In this document: positions 51,154 to 60,370 of the stretch, piece by piece
How positions within the stretch are numbered: position 1 is the stretch's first letter
How the letters are laid out: the number at the start of each line of letters is the position of its first letter
DNA from: JAWKIJ01 sp041394325
GTDB lineage: Bacteria > Actinomycetota > Acidimicrobiia > Acidimicrobiales > Microtrichaceae
DNA: 64,000 nt
Direction of reading: 5' to 3'
Assembly (NCBI GenBank): GCA_041394325.1
Contig: JAWKIJ010000001.1
Location: 2,914,001-2,978,000 of the forward strand
Notes under the pieces: model-generated
Seen by the model: the letters and a program-made list of their open reading frames with translations, nothing else
What the model was told of the DNA's origin: nothing
Databases searched by the model: none
Position numbers and translations under genes: made by a program

Positions 51154-53159
51154 CGGTGGTCTCCTTCGGGTTGATCCTCGGCGGGTTGTACGACGGCGAG
51201 CACCGCGCCGGCCTCCACCTGTTGGCCCACGTCCGCGGCCAGTTCGGTCACCGTGCCGTCGTAGGGGGCGGAGATGGTGTGCTGCATCTTCATCGCCTCC
51301 ATCACGAGCAGCGGTTCGCCTTCGCGGACCGCTGCTCCCGTGGCGACGTGCACGGCCACGACGCTGCCGGGCATAGGTGCGAGCAACGACCCTTCGGCCA
51401 CACGTGTGGTGGGATCGGCGAAACGCGGGATGCGACGAAGGTTCACGTGCCCTGACGAGGACTCGACGTCGACCTGATCACCGTCGAGGTACACGGTGAA
51501 CCCGCGCCGGACGCCGTCGGCCTCCAGCGTGACCGTCACCGCCGACGCGTCGGAGTCCGCCACCGCGATCACCGCGAGGCCGTCGCGGTCCGCCGAGCTG
51601 ATCCGGTCACCGCCGTACCAGCGCACGTCGAGCTGCTCGCCGGCGGCGTCGGTGAAACTCGTGCAGTGGGGCTCGGCCACCACGTTGCGGAATCCTGCGG
51701 GGATCCGCTGCTGCACCGAACGGGAAAGGCGGTCCCGTTCGGCGATCGCAACCGCCGCGGCGAATCCGCTCAGCGCCACCGCTTCGGGCCCGGCCGGCGG
51801 CGCGCCGAGCACATCGATTGCGGCACCGTCGAGCCAGGTCGTGTCCATCCGGGCATCGGCCACCACCGGGTGGCGCAGCAGGTTCACCAACAGGTCGCGG
51901 TTGGTCCGCACACCGTGGATCTCCGCGGCCGCCAACGATGCGGTGAGTCGCCGCAAGGCCTCGTCGCGGGTCGGCGCCCACGAGACGACCTTGGCGATCA
52001 TCGCGTCGTAGAACGTGCCGATCTCGTCACCGGCGCCCACACCCGAGTCGAGGCGGATCCCCGCCGTCGCCGGGTTGGCGAAGCCCGCCACCACGTTGGG
52101 CACCTCGAACCGGCTCAAGCGACCCGACTGCGGCTGGTATCGGTCGGCGGGGTCCTCCGCGTAGAGGCGGACCTCCACCGCGTGTCCGCCGGGTCCCGAA
52201 CCGATCCTCGACTCGATCTCGGTCAGCGAGCTCCCCTCGGCCACCGCGAGCTGCAATGCCACCAGATCGACGCCGGTCACCGCTTCGGTGACGGGGTGCT
52301 CGACCTGGAGCCGGGTGTTCATCTCCAAGAAGAAGAACCGGTCGCCGACGGGGTCGTAGAGGAACTCGACGGTGCCCGCGCCCAGGTAGCCGATCGACTC
52401 GGCGGCCGCGCGCGCTGCGCCGTGCAGAGCGGCGCGGGTCGCGTCCGGAAGTGCGGGAGCGGGTGCCTCCTCGATCACCTTCTGATGCCGTCGCTGGACC
52501 GAGCAGTCCCGCTCCCCCAGCACCAATGTCCCCTCGGCAGTGCCCAACACCTGCACCTCGACGTGACGACCGTGCTGGACGTACGGCTCGACGAACACCG
52601 TTCCGTCGCCGAACGCCGACGCGGCCTCCGCGCTCGCCGCGGCGACCTCGGCGGCCAGCGCATCGAGCTCGGTCACCACCCGCATCCCGCGGCCGCCTCC
52701 CCCCGCCGACGCCTTCACCAGCAGCGGCAGGTCGGCCGCGGTGGCGGTCTCCACGGTGAGATCGCCGAGCACCGGCACACCCGCCGCTGCCATCAGCTCC
52801 TTCGAGCGCACCTTCGAGCCCATCGCGTCGATCGACTCGGGCGTCGGGCCGATCCACGTCAGGCCCGCGTCGATCACCGCTCGGGCGAACTCGGCGTTCT
52901 CCGACAGGAACCCGTAGCCCGGATGGACCGCGTCGGCCCCGGCGCGTCGCGCCGCGTCGACCACGAGGTCGCCGCGCAGATAGGTGTCGGTGGGGGTGTT
53001 GCCGTGCAGATGCACGGCAACGTCGGCCTCGCGCACGAACGGCATCGCCGCGTCGGCGTCGGAGAACACGGCGACGGTGCCGATCCCGAGGTCGCGACAC
53101 GTTCGGAACACACGGCGCGCGATCTCACCTCGGTTCGCCACCAGGACTCGCTCGATCAC
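51150..53159 (-). CDS. Acyl-CoA carboxylase alpha chain (biotin carboxylase plus BCCP)
   Basis: 669 residues from GTG 53159. Biotin-dependent carboxylase alpha chain: biotin carboxylase start Val-Leu-Val-Ala-Asn-Arg-Gly-Glu-Ile-Ala near residue 5, ATP loop Lys-Ala-Ser-Ala-Gly-Gly-Gly-Gly-Arg-Gly near 156, Glu-Met-Asn-Thr-Arg-Leu-Gln-Val-Glu-His near 275, then a middle domain and C-terminal biotinyl carrier with Met-Glu-Ala-Met-Lys-Met-Gln near 628 (biotin Lys). Pairs with the beta chain 12 bp upstream. Substrate could be methylcrotonyl-, propionyl- or a longer acyl-CoA; context with ACAD suggests leucine or isoprenoid catabolism. Confidence 0.93.
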   Translation of the reverse strand: MIERVLVANRGEIARRVFRTCRDLGIGTVAVFSDADAAMPFVREADVAVHLHGNTPTDTYLRGDLVVDAARRAGADAVHPGYGFLSENAEFARAVIDAGLTWIGPTPESIDAMGSKVRSKELMAAAGVPVLGDLTVETATAADLPLLVKASAGGGGRGMRVVTELDALAAEVAAASAEAASAFGDGTVFVEPYVQHGRHVEVQVLGTAEGTLVLGERDCSVQRRHQKVIEEAPAPALPDATRAALHGAARAAAESIGYLGAGTVEFLYDPVGDRFFFLEMNTRLQVEHPVTEAVTGVDLVALQLAVAEGSSLTEIESRIGSGPGGHAVEVRLYAEDPADRYQPQSGRLSRFEVPNVVAGFANPATAGIRLDSGVGAGDEIGTFYDAMIAKVVSWAPTRDEALRRLTASLAAAEIHGVRTNRDLLVNLLRHPVVADARMDTTWLDGAAIDVLGAPPAGPEAVALSGFAAAVAIAERDRLSRSVQQRIPAGFRNVVAEPHCTSFTDAAGEQLDVRWYGGDRISSADRDGLAVIAVADSDASAVTVTLEADGVRRGFTVYLDGDQVDVESSSGHVNLRRIPRFADPTTRVAEGSLLAPMPGSVVAVHVATGAAVREGEPLLVMEAMKMQHTISAPYDGTVTELAADVGQQVEAGAVLAVVQPAEDQPEGDHR

Positions 53160-53170
53160 GACACTGCTCC

Positions 53171-54829
53171 TCACATCCTGAAGACGCCGAAGTTCATGGC
53201 GCCCTCGATCGGCCGGTTGTCGATCACCGAGAGGCAGATGCCCAACACCGTCCGGGTGTCGCGAGGGTCGATGATCCCGTCGTCGTAGACCATCCCCGAC
53301 AGGAAGTACGGCAGCGACTGCTCCTCGATGGTCGCCTCCACCATGTCTTTGACGCCGGCGAAGCCCTCCGCGTCGAACGGTTGGCCCTTCGACGCCGCGG
53401 ATTCGCGGGCGACGATCTCGAGTACGCCGGCGAGCTGGGCGGGTCCCATCACGGCGGACTTGGCGCTCGGCCAGGTGAACAGGAAGCGAGGGTCGTACGC
53501 CCGGCCGCACATGCCGTAGTTGCCCGCACCGTAGGAGGCACCCATGATGACGGTGAGGTGGGGAACCTTCGAGTTGGAGACGGCGTTGATCATCATCGCC
53601 CCGTGCTTGATGATCCCGCCCTGCTCGTAGTCGGTGCCCACCATGTACCCGGTGGTGTTGTGGAGGAACAGCAGCGGGGTGTCCTTCTGGTTGGCGAGCT
53701 GGATGAACTGGGCGGCCTTCTGCGCCTCCTCGCTCATGAGCACGCCGCGGGCGTTCGCGATGATGCCGATCTCGTGACCGTGCAGCCGCGCCCAGCCGAC
53801 GCACAACGCCGGGCCGTACAACGGCTTGAACTCGTCGAACGGGACCTTGTTGTCGGACCCGGTGCCGTCGACGATCCGCAGAATCGCGTCGCGGGGGTCG
53901 AACGGCTCGCGCAGGTCTGTCGGGATCAGGTCCAACAGGTCGTCGGGGTCGAGATCGGGCTCCGCGTAGGTGGGCGGTGGCGACATACCGCGTTTGCGCC
54001 AGTTGAGGCGCGCGACCACCCGTCGGGCCAGATGGATGGCATCGTGCTCGTCGGCCGCGAGGAAGTCCGACGAACCCGAGACCCGCGAGTGCATCTCGGC
54101 CCCGCCGAGGGATTCGTCGTCGGCGTCCTCGCCGGTGGCCATCTTCACCAGCGGCGGGCCCGCGAGGAACACCTTGGCCTGGCCCTTGACCATGATCACG
54201 TAGTCGCACATGCCCGGCACGTACGCGCCGCCGGCGGTGGAGTTGCCGAACACCACCGAGATCGTGGGTCGCTTGGCCGCCGATGCGCGGGTGAGGTCAC
54301 GGAAGCCACGGCCGCCTGGGATGAAGATGTCCTTCTGGGTGGGCAGATCGGCGCCACCCGATTCGGTCAGGTTGATGCTGGGCAGGTGGTTGCGCTCGGC
54401 GATCTCCGCGGCACGGAACGACTTGCGCAGCGAGTAGGGGTTGAGCGCGCCGCCCTTCACGGTGGGGTCGTTGGCGGAGATCATGCACTCCACCCCTTCG
54501 ACCACTCCGATGCCGACGACCAGGCTGGCACCCACCGGGAAGTCGGTACCCCACGCGGCGAGGGGCATCAGTTCGAGGAATGCCGAGCCTTCGTCGATGA
54601 GCAGCTCGATCCGTTCGCGGGCGGTCAGCTTGCCGCGGGAGTGGTGACGCTCGACGTACTTCGCGCCTGCATCAACCGCCTTCTGTTGCTCCTCGCGCAA
54701 CGACGCGATCTTCGCCAGCATCGCGTCGCGTCGGCTCGGTGGCGCGTCGCCGGCCGCGTCCGGCGCGAAGGCGGCCGGGTCGGTTGCCGCCGGGTCGCCC
54801 GCAGCGGTACCGGTGGTGGTGTCGTTCAT
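53171..54829 (-). CDS. Acyl-CoA carboxylase beta chain (carboxyltransferase)
   Basis: 552 residues. Carboxyltransferase with N- and C-domains of the crotonase-like fold. Seen: Lys-Leu-Thr-Ala-Arg-Glu-Arg-Ile-Glu-Leu-Leu near residue 69, Asn-Ser-Thr-Ala-Gly-Gly-Ala-Tyr-Val-Pro-Gly-Met near 197, Thr-Thr-Gly-Tyr-Met-Val-Gly-Thr near 394, Gly-Ala-Ser-Tyr-Gly-Ala-Gly-Asn-Tyr-Gly-Met near 430 and Phe-Leu-Phe-Thr-Trp-Pro near 450. Sequence is like methylcrotonyl-CoA carboxylase beta. ATG 54829 follows a small Ala/Asp-rich leader; upstream starts are not needed. Confidence 0.93.
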   Translation of the reverse strand: MNDTTTGTAAGDPAATDPAAFAPDAAGDAPPSRRDAMLAKIASLREEQQKAVDAGAKYVERHHSRGKLTARERIELLIDEGSAFLELMPLAAWGTDFPVGASLVVGIGVVEGVECMISANDPTVKGGALNPYSLRKSFRAAEIAERNHLPSINLTESGGADLPTQKDIFIPGGRGFRDLTRASAAKRPTISVVFGNSTAGGAYVPGMCDYVIMVKGQAKVFLAGPPLVKMATGEDADDESLGGAEMHSRVSGSSDFLAADEHDAIHLARRVVARLNWRKRGMSPPPTYAEPDLDPDDLLDLIPTDLREPFDPRDAILRIVDGTGSDNKVPFDEFKPLYGPALCVGWARLHGHEIGIIANARGVLMSEEAQKAAQFIQLANQKDTPLLFLHNTTGYMVGTDYEQGGIIKHGAMMINAVSNSKVPHLTVIMGASYGAGNYGMCGRAYDPRFLFTWPSAKSAVMGPAQLAGVLEIVARESAASKGQPFDAEGFAGVKDMVEATIEEQSLPYFLSGMVYDDGIIDPRDTRTVLGICLSVIDNRPIEGAMNFGVFRM

Positions 54830-54863
54830 GTCGGGTACCCCTGGAGTCGGGCGGCGGGATCGG

Positions 54864-55493
54864 TCATGACGTCGGTTGCGCGATCGCCGATCGGGGCGCG
54901 GGACCGAGTTCGCGGTCCAACACCTCTGCCCACCGGTCCAGCACCCGTGCACGGCGGCGGGTGTCGTCGGTCAGGGCGTCGGCGAGGCCGAGCCCGCGGA
55001 TCAGGTCGAGGGTCGCCTGGACGAGCTCTCGGGTGCCGGGCACCGACTCGTCGGCCGCGAGCGCCGCGAGCGCGATCCGATGTGTCTGGCGGCCGATGCG
55101 GCGTTCGAGCGGAGCGACCGCGGCACGCAACTCGGGGTCGGTGCGCGCCGCGACCCACAGTTCGAGCGCGGCGTCGAAGACCGGCGACGTGAAGTGCTCG
55201 GCGAGCGCTCGGAGCACCTTCGGGCGATCCCCTGCCGGCAACCTGGCCGCGCGTTCGATCAGCTCCTCCCCCCGTACGGTCGCCAGGTGCTCCACCGCGG
55301 CGGCCAACAGGTCGGCCTTGGAGGGGAAGTGGTGGAGCTGGGCACCTCGTGACACCCCGGCGCGTTCGGACACGAGCGTGGTCGAGGTGCCCGCATAGCC
55401 GAACTCGACCAGACAACCGACGGCGGCGTCGAGCAGCCGGAGTCGGGTGGCGCGACTGCGCTCCTCCTGGGGGACACGGGTCGACGTCGGCAC
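54864..55493 (-). CDS. TetR family regulator of the carboxylase operon
   Basis: 209 residues from GTG 55493. TetR helix-turn-helix: Ala-Thr-Arg-Leu-Arg-Leu-Leu-Asp-Ala-Ala, Gly-Val-Ser-Arg-Gly-Ala-Gln-Leu-His-His-Phe-Pro-Ser-Lys-Ala-Asp-Leu. Regulatory helices fill residues ~60-205. Upstream ATG starts (55556, 55589) would place the dyad 55518-55543 inside the gene, so GTG 55493 is preferred. First gene of the TetR-CT-BC-ACAD run; expected to repress it until an acyl-CoA-type ligand binds. Confidence 0.85.
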   Translation of the reverse strand: MPTSTRVPQEERSRATRLRLLDAAVGCLVEFGYAGTSTTLVSERAGVSRGAQLHHFPSKADLLAAAVEHLATVRGEELIERAARLPAGDRPKVLRALAEHFTSPVFDAALELWVAARTDPELRAAVAPLERRIGRQTHRIALAALAADESVPGTRELVQATLDLIRGLGLADALTDDTRRRARVLDRWAEVLDRELGPAPRSAIAQPTS

Positions 55494-55517
55494 CGACGCG
55501 ATCCTTCCCGACCGACG

Positions 55518-55543
55518 ACAAACAGTCAAGCCTGTCGGTTTGT
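55518..55543. promoter_or_regulatory. Candidate operator of the carboxylase-operon TetR
   Basis: ACAAAC (55518-55523) and GTTTGT (55538-55543) are perfect arms, with further symmetric positions inside (GTC/GAC), 25 nt upstream of GTG 55493. Length and form suit a TetR operator controlling its own operon. Confidence 0.5.
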
Positions 55544-55619
55544 GACTTCGCTCCATCTCCGATGACACCGCCGACGATCGATGACTCACCGCGGCACGGG
55601 TTCACCGCGGCATTCGACG

Positions 55620-55625
55620 TAGCGT
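55620..55625 (+). promoter_or_regulatory. -10 element for leaderless amidase gene
   Basis: TAGCGT ends 7 nt before GTG 55633, the same arrangement as at the ACT-like gene. Confidence 0.45.
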
Positions 55626-55632
55626 TTGGCGC

Positions 55633-57082
55633 GTGACCGAACCGTGCCGCGCACCGTCCGAGCGACTGCCGAGGGTGCACGCGTTCGACGACGAGCTCGC
55701 CCGCCTCGACGCGGTGGCCACCGTCGGCGCGCTCGGACGCGGGTGAGCTGTCGATCCGTGAGGTCGTCACCGCCGCGGTCGAGCGGGCACAGCGGCTCGA
55801 CCCCCGATTGGGTGCGGTGATGTTCGAGCGTTACGCGGCGGTGTTGTCGACGTTGCCCGTCCGGCGACGCCGGGGCTCGTTCGAGGGTGTGCCAACGTTC
55901 GTCAAGGACATGGTGCCGGTGGGCGGGCTGCCCTGCACCTGGGGCGCCGCGGCGCTTGCGGGTGCGCCCGCCGAGCGGCGCACCCGCGGCGTCGCCCGCG
56001 ACATGGAGGCGATGGGCATGGCGATCGTCGGCACCTCGACGATGCCCGAGTGGGGGTTCGTGCCCTCCACCGAGTTCACCCAACGCCCTCCGACTCGCAA
56101 TCCGTGGAACCCCCAACGCACGATCGGAGGATCCTCGGGCGGCTCGGCCGCACTCGTCGCGGCCGGGGTGGTACCGGTCGCCCACGCCGTCGACGGCGGA
56201 GGATCGACACGGATCCCCGCGGCGTGTGGCGGGCTCGTCGGGCTCAAACCGAGCCTCGGTCGGTTGCGACGGCACACGGACGAGCGAACCCTGCCCGTGT
56301 CGATCTCGGTCGACGGCATCGTGTCGCGCACGGTGCGCGATACCGCCCGCTTCTACGCGGAGATGGAGCGGGTTCTACGCCCGAGGAACATGGCCACGAT
56401 GGGCGAGGTCACCGGGCCGCCGTCGAGGAGGCTGCGGATCGGCCTGCTGGGTGAGATCCCCTCGGTCGCCGACCTCGACGCGCCGACACGATCGACCCTT
56501 GCGGCAACCGCCAACCTTCTCACCGACCTGGGTCATCACGTCGAACCGATGGCCCTGCCCGTGCAGCCCGAGCAGTTCCGCGACGACTTCGTCTTCTACT
56601 ATCGGTTCCTCGTCTTCATGGCGACGAACACCGCTCGGTTCGTCCACGGCCCCCACTACGACAGGGCCAGGCTCACGAAGTTCTCCCAGGGCATGGCGGC
56701 GTCGTTCCGGGCGAACCCGACCCGAATCGTCGGGGTGTCGAGGCGGCTGAGGCGGGTGCGTTCACAGATGGCCGAGGCCGCCCGCGATGTCGATGTGGTG
56801 TTGAGCCCGACGGTGGCGACGGTGCCCCCTCCTCTCGGCCACCTCGGCGCCGACGTCGACTTCGAGCCGCTGCTCGAACGGATCGCCGCGTGGATGCCCT
56901 ATACGCCGTTGGCGAACGCGGGTGGCACACCGGCCATCTCGATCCCGATGGGCTTCGACGAGGAGTCGCACCTGCCCGTGGGGATGATGCTGTCGGGCGA
57001 CTTCGGCGCCGACGCCCTCCTGGTGCAACTCGCGCTCGAGTTGGAGGCTGCCCACCCATCGGACCTCTCGCGTATCCGCTGA
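55633..57082 (+). CDS. Amidase signature family enzyme (one frame break)
   Basis: Hydrolyses an amide. The GTG 55633 frame gives ~37 residues (Phe-Asp-Asp-Glu-Leu-Ala-Arg-Leu-Asp-Ala-Val-Ala) then stops at 55744-55746; removing one G of the GGG there joins it to Glu-Leu-Ser-Ile-Arg-Glu-Val-Val and the rest, ~482 residues. Catalytic motifs: Val-Lys-Asp near residue 95 (Lys), Gly-Gly-Ser-Ser-Gly-Gly-Ser near 170 (Ser) and Asp-Gly-Gly-Gly-Ser-Thr-Arg near 193 (nucleophile Ser). The substrate is unknown. Convergent region with TetR operator lies upstream. Confidence 0.82.
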
Positions 57083-57159
57083 GGATGGCGGATTCGTAGC
57101 CGGGTTCGGCGACGGCAGCATCCACCGAGGGCGGGTGCGCCGGTCCGCCGGTCGATAGG

Positions 57160-57173
57160 GTCCGTGCACGGAC
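57160..57173. promoter_or_regulatory. Perfect 14 bp palindrome upstream of LLM gene
   Basis: GTCCGTGCACGGAC reads the same on both strands. It overlaps a TAGGGT -10-like hexamer at 57156-57161 and lies ~88 nt before the LLM start, in operator position. Confidence 0.4.
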
Positions 57174-57261
57174 GGCGGTGTCACACAAGTCGGCATCGCG
57201 ATCCGATCCGTCACGGGGAGTCGCACAGCGCGATCCCCGACCGACCAAGGGGGCCATCAGC

Positions 57262-58153
57262 GTGCGTGCCGGTATCCATTTCGTGAACTACTCCCTCCCC
57301 GGGGCCCCCGAGTCGCTCGGGCCGATCGTCGCCGAGACCGCGCATCGCCGAGGAGGGAGGCGTGTCGGTCTTCAGCACCATGGACCACTGGTTCCAGATG
57401 GAGCTCCTGGGCGGACCGACCGAACCGATGCTCGAGGGCTACACCACCCTCGGGTTCCTCGCCGGGCAGACGTCGACGATCCGCTTGAGTCTGTTGGTCA
57501 CCGGGGTCACCTACCGGCATCCCGGTCTCCTCGCCAAGATCGTCGCGACCCTCGACGTGTTGTCCGGTGGACGCGCCCAACTCGGTGTCGGTGCGGCGTG
57601 GTACGAACGGGAGCACCTCGGTCTGGGGGTGCCGTTCCCCCCGCTGGCCGAACGGTTCGAACGCCTCGAGGAGACGCTGCAGATCTGCCGTCAGATGTGG
57701 AGCGACGACGACGGGCCCTTCGAGGGCCGGCACTACGACCTCGCCGAGACCGTGTGCTCACCGCGACCAATCAGCCGTCCACGACCGAGGGTGCTCATCG
57801 GCGGGATGGGCGAGCGCAGGACCCTGCGTATGGTCGCCCGCTATGCGGACGCGTGCAACATGTTCTCCTCGGGAGTCGACGAGATCGCCCACAAGCTCGA
57901 CGTTCTCTCGCGGCACTGCGAAGCCGAGGGCCGCGACCCGGCCACGATCGAGAAGACGATGCTCTTCATGGGCGACCCGTTCGACGACCTCGACCGCTTC
58001 CTCGCCGAGATGGCCGATTACGCGGCCCTCGGAATCGAGACGGTCGACCTCATGCCCACCGGCGATCCCGTCGCCTACACCACACGGGTGGTCGAAACCA
58101 TCGTCCCCGCGATCGCGCAGGTGGGCCCCTCACCCACCGGTCGCGGTGGCTGA
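57262..58153 (+). CDS. LLM-class F420/flavin-dependent oxidoreductase (one frame break)
   Basis: Luciferase-like monooxygenase fold, often F420-dependent in actinobacteria. GTG 57262 starts Arg-Ala-Gly-Ile-His-Phe-Val-Asn-Tyr; the frame breaks near 57344, where GC is missing from a GCGC repeat; adding two bases joins to Arg-Ile-Ala-Glu-Glu-Gly-Gly-Val-Ser-Val-Phe-Ser-Thr-Met-Asp-His-Trp-Phe. Then Arg-His-Pro-Gly-Leu-Leu-Ala-Lys near 95, Leu-Ser-Gly-Gly-Arg-Ala near 108 and Ile-Gly-Gly-Met-Gly-Glu near 179, all family marks. Corrected length ~298. The reading frame from 57362 alone misses the N-terminus. Confidence 0.83.
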
Positions 58154-58251
58154 CGGATCAATCAACGGGCATCACGCCGGTCAGTGGTCGGGTCGGACCC
58201 GCGACCCGCGCCGAACCCACCGATCGTGGCTTCACCGTCAGGGGTCCGTGA

Positions 58252-58257
58252 GATGAT
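58252..58257 (+). promoter_or_regulatory. -10-like element before DUF222/HNH gene
   Basis: GATGAT ends 6 nt before ATG 58264; TTCACC at 58231-58236 is a possible -35. Suggests a leaderless start; weaker than the other examples because the first base is not T. Confidence 0.3.
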
Positions 58258-58263
58258 GAACGC

Positions 58264-59496
58264 ATGTTCGATTCGGTCCTACTGGCGGAGCAAGCCTCCC
58301 ATGTTGCGGCGCTCGACGCGTCGTCGTTGACCGATGCCGAACTGTTCGACGGCGTGGTCGGTTTGGAGCAGGCGCGGGCGAGGCTGGACGCGGCGGAGTG
58401 CGCGATGTTGGCCGAACTGCACTCCCGTGACGCGACCGACCGTCACCACGGGCTGCGCACCAAAGGCTGGCTGTCACGCAATGGCCACGCGTCTCCCCGC
58501 ACCGCGGGTACGCGGGTGTCGGTCGCAGTCACGCTGCGGCGTGTGCTCGATGTGACCGCCGCGGCGTTGGCCGACGGCCGGATCGGGTTCGACCACGCCC
58601 AGGTCATGGCGAGAGCGTGCAACCCGCGCATCGAAACCGGGTTCGCCGAGATGCAACAGATGCTGCTGGAACTGGTGCCGGTCATGGTGTTCGACCGTTG
58701 GCGCCGCGAGGTCTTCGCGATCGCCGACCTGTTGGACCAGGACGGTGGCCATGACCCTTCCGACGATGTGGAGTCGAACCGGCTCCGGATGCGCTCGACG
58801 GGTGACAACGTGTTCTTCGACGGGCAACTCTGTGGCGAACACGGCCTCGTCACCGAGTCGGTGATCGAGTCGGTCACCGACGAACTCTGGCGGCGCTACC
58901 GCGACGACCACACCGCGACCGACGGCGCGATCGACATCCCGTCGCGGGCGACATTGCGCGCCTTGGCGCTCGTCGAGATCTGCCGCCGAGCTGCGGGCAA
59001 TCCCGAACCCGACGCCCCGTCACCGGGCGCGGAAGCAACACTGGTCATCCCCGCCGAGCAACCCGACATCACCGCCGACCGCTACGGGACCCGGCGCGAC
59101 CCGGGTGCGCTGGCGTGTGATCTTCGCCTGCATCCCGTGATCGTCAACTCGCTGGGCGTGCCCCTCGACATGGGACGACAAATCCGCCTCGCCAACCAAG
59201 CACAACGCCGCGCCCTGGCGTTACGCGACGGCGGATGCTGCTTCCCAGGATGCGACCGGCCACCCCAACACTGCGACGCACACCACATCGATCACTGGAC
59301 CAGCGACCTAGGCCGTACCGACGTCGCGCACATGGCCCTGTTCTGCCGACACCACCACGGAGTCATCCACCGACACGGCTGGGGCGCCACCATCGACACC
59401 CACGGCCGGACCACCATCACCACACCACACGGCCACACCCTCACCGGCCAACAACACGGCCGACAACGAGCCGGACCGCCGCGGGCCGGACCCTGA
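58264..59496 (+). CDS. DUF222 and HNH endonuclease domain protein (13E12 repeat type)
   Basis: 410 residues. Residues ~5-290 are the DUF222 helical domain (Leu-Asp-Ala-Ala-Glu-Cys-Ala-Met-Leu near residue 39). The C-terminal ~110 carry an HNH-type nuclease: Cys-Cys-Phe-Pro-Gly-Cys, Cys-Asp-Ala-His-His-Ile-Asp-His-Trp, then Val-Ala-His-Met-Ala-Leu-Phe-Cys-Arg-His-His-His-Gly. The usual Asn of the HNH core is His here. From ~59150 codon use turns to C-ending Cys/His/Thr codons, unlike the front. These are multicopy actinobacterial genes with possible mobility. Confidence 0.88.
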   Translation: MFDSVLLAEQASHVAALDASSLTDAELFDGVVGLEQARARLDAAECAMLAELHSRDATDRHHGLRTKGWLSRNGHASPRTAGTRVSVAVTLRRVLDVTAAALADGRIGFDHAQVMARACNPRIETGFAEMQQMLLELVPVMVFDRWRREVFAIADLLDQDGGHDPSDDVESNRLRMRSTGDNVFFDGQLCGEHGLVTESVIESVTDELWRRYRDDHTATDGAIDIPSRATLRALALVEICRRAAGNPEPDAPSPGAEATLVIPAEQPDITADRYGTRRDPGALACDLRLHPVIVNSLGVPLDMGRQIRLANQAQRRALALRDGGCCFPGCDRPPQHCDAHHIDHWTSDLGRTDVAHMALFCRHHHGVIHRHGWGATIDTHGRTTITTPHGHTLTGQQHGRQRAGPPRAGP

Positions 59497-59727
59497 TCCC
59501 GCGATGGGCGACCGAGAGATGGACGCCGCCCGCGCGACACCACGGCCGCGAGAGCTGTTCTCCCGCGCGCCCTTCTGCATCACGGGTGGCGAGATCTGCT
59601 CACCTCCACCGCGGCTCATCGCCCCAACTCGGACTGTGCGAAGATGCGACCGGCCTCACGACGGCGACGTCGACCAGCCCCCGCCCCCGCCCCGAACCGT
59701 TCGACGAGGAGATGGAGTGACCCCGTG

Positions 59728-60348
59728 ATGATCACCGACGTCGAGCAGTACTTCCGGGACGGCTGTGGTCGCTGCGAACGGTTCGCCACACCCGACTGCT
59801 CGACCAGGCTCTGGCTGGACGGCGTGCTCGGTCTCCGCCGGATCTGCCTCGACGTCGGCCTGTCCGAGCACGCGAAGTGGGGTCACCCCTGTTATATGCA
59901 TGCCGGACGAAACATCACGATCCTCGGAGCGTTCCGGGAGGACTTCCGCCTCACCTTCTTCAACGCGGCCTTGATGCGCGATCCACACGGCGCGCTGGTC
60001 GGCCAGGGTCCCAACTCCCAGCATCCCGACTGCTTCCGCTTCGACACCGTGGAGGGGGTGGCGGCGTCGGAGCCCGTCATTCGCGAGTACCTCGCCGAAG
60101 CCATGGGCTACGCCGAGCAGGGCATCCGTCCACCCAAGGTCGAGCGCGAGCTGGAACTGCCCGACGAACTCGTCGAGGCACTCGAGTCCGATCCCGAGCT
60201 GGCCCAGGCGTTCACGGCGCTCACACCCGGCCGTCAGCGCAGCTACGTCTTCGCGTTGAACTCCGCCAAGACCTCCGCGACCAGGGTCGCGAGGATCCTC
60301 AAGTACCGCGACAAGATCCTCAGTGGGAAGGGCGCACTCGACCGGTGA
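59728..60348 (+). CDS. YdeI/OmdA-like DUF1801-containing protein
   Basis: 206 residues. Seen: Ala-Lys-Trp-Gly-His-Pro-Cys-Tyr near residue 49 and Phe-Arg-Glu-Asp-Phe-Arg-Leu-Thr-Phe-Phe-Asn near 70, as in DUF1801, then the OmdA-type C-terminal helix Phe-Thr-Ala-Leu-Thr-Pro-Gly-Arg-Gln-Arg-Ser-Tyr near 165 and Ser-Ala-Lys-Thr-Ser-Ala-Thr-Arg. The biochemical role is unclear. Start ATG 59728, or GTG 59725 one codon upstream. 231 bp separate it from the DUF222 gene. Confidence 0.83.
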   Translation: MITDVEQYFRDGCGRCERFATPDCSTRLWLDGVLGLRRICLDVGLSEHAKWGHPCYMHAGRNITILGAFREDFRLTFFNAALMRDPHGALVGQGPNSQHPDCFRFDTVEGVAASEPVIREYLAEAMGYAEQGIRPPKVERELELPDELVEALESDPELAQAFTALTPGRQRSYVFALNSAKTSATRVARILKYRDKILSGKGALDR

Positions 60349-60370
60349 CACACCCGCGAGACACACCGGG

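Noticed and set aside
59504..59728. Possible 74-residue gene between the DUF222 and YdeI-like genes
   Set aside because: Pro/Arg-rich with no ribosome site and no family pattern; looks like intergenic sequence.
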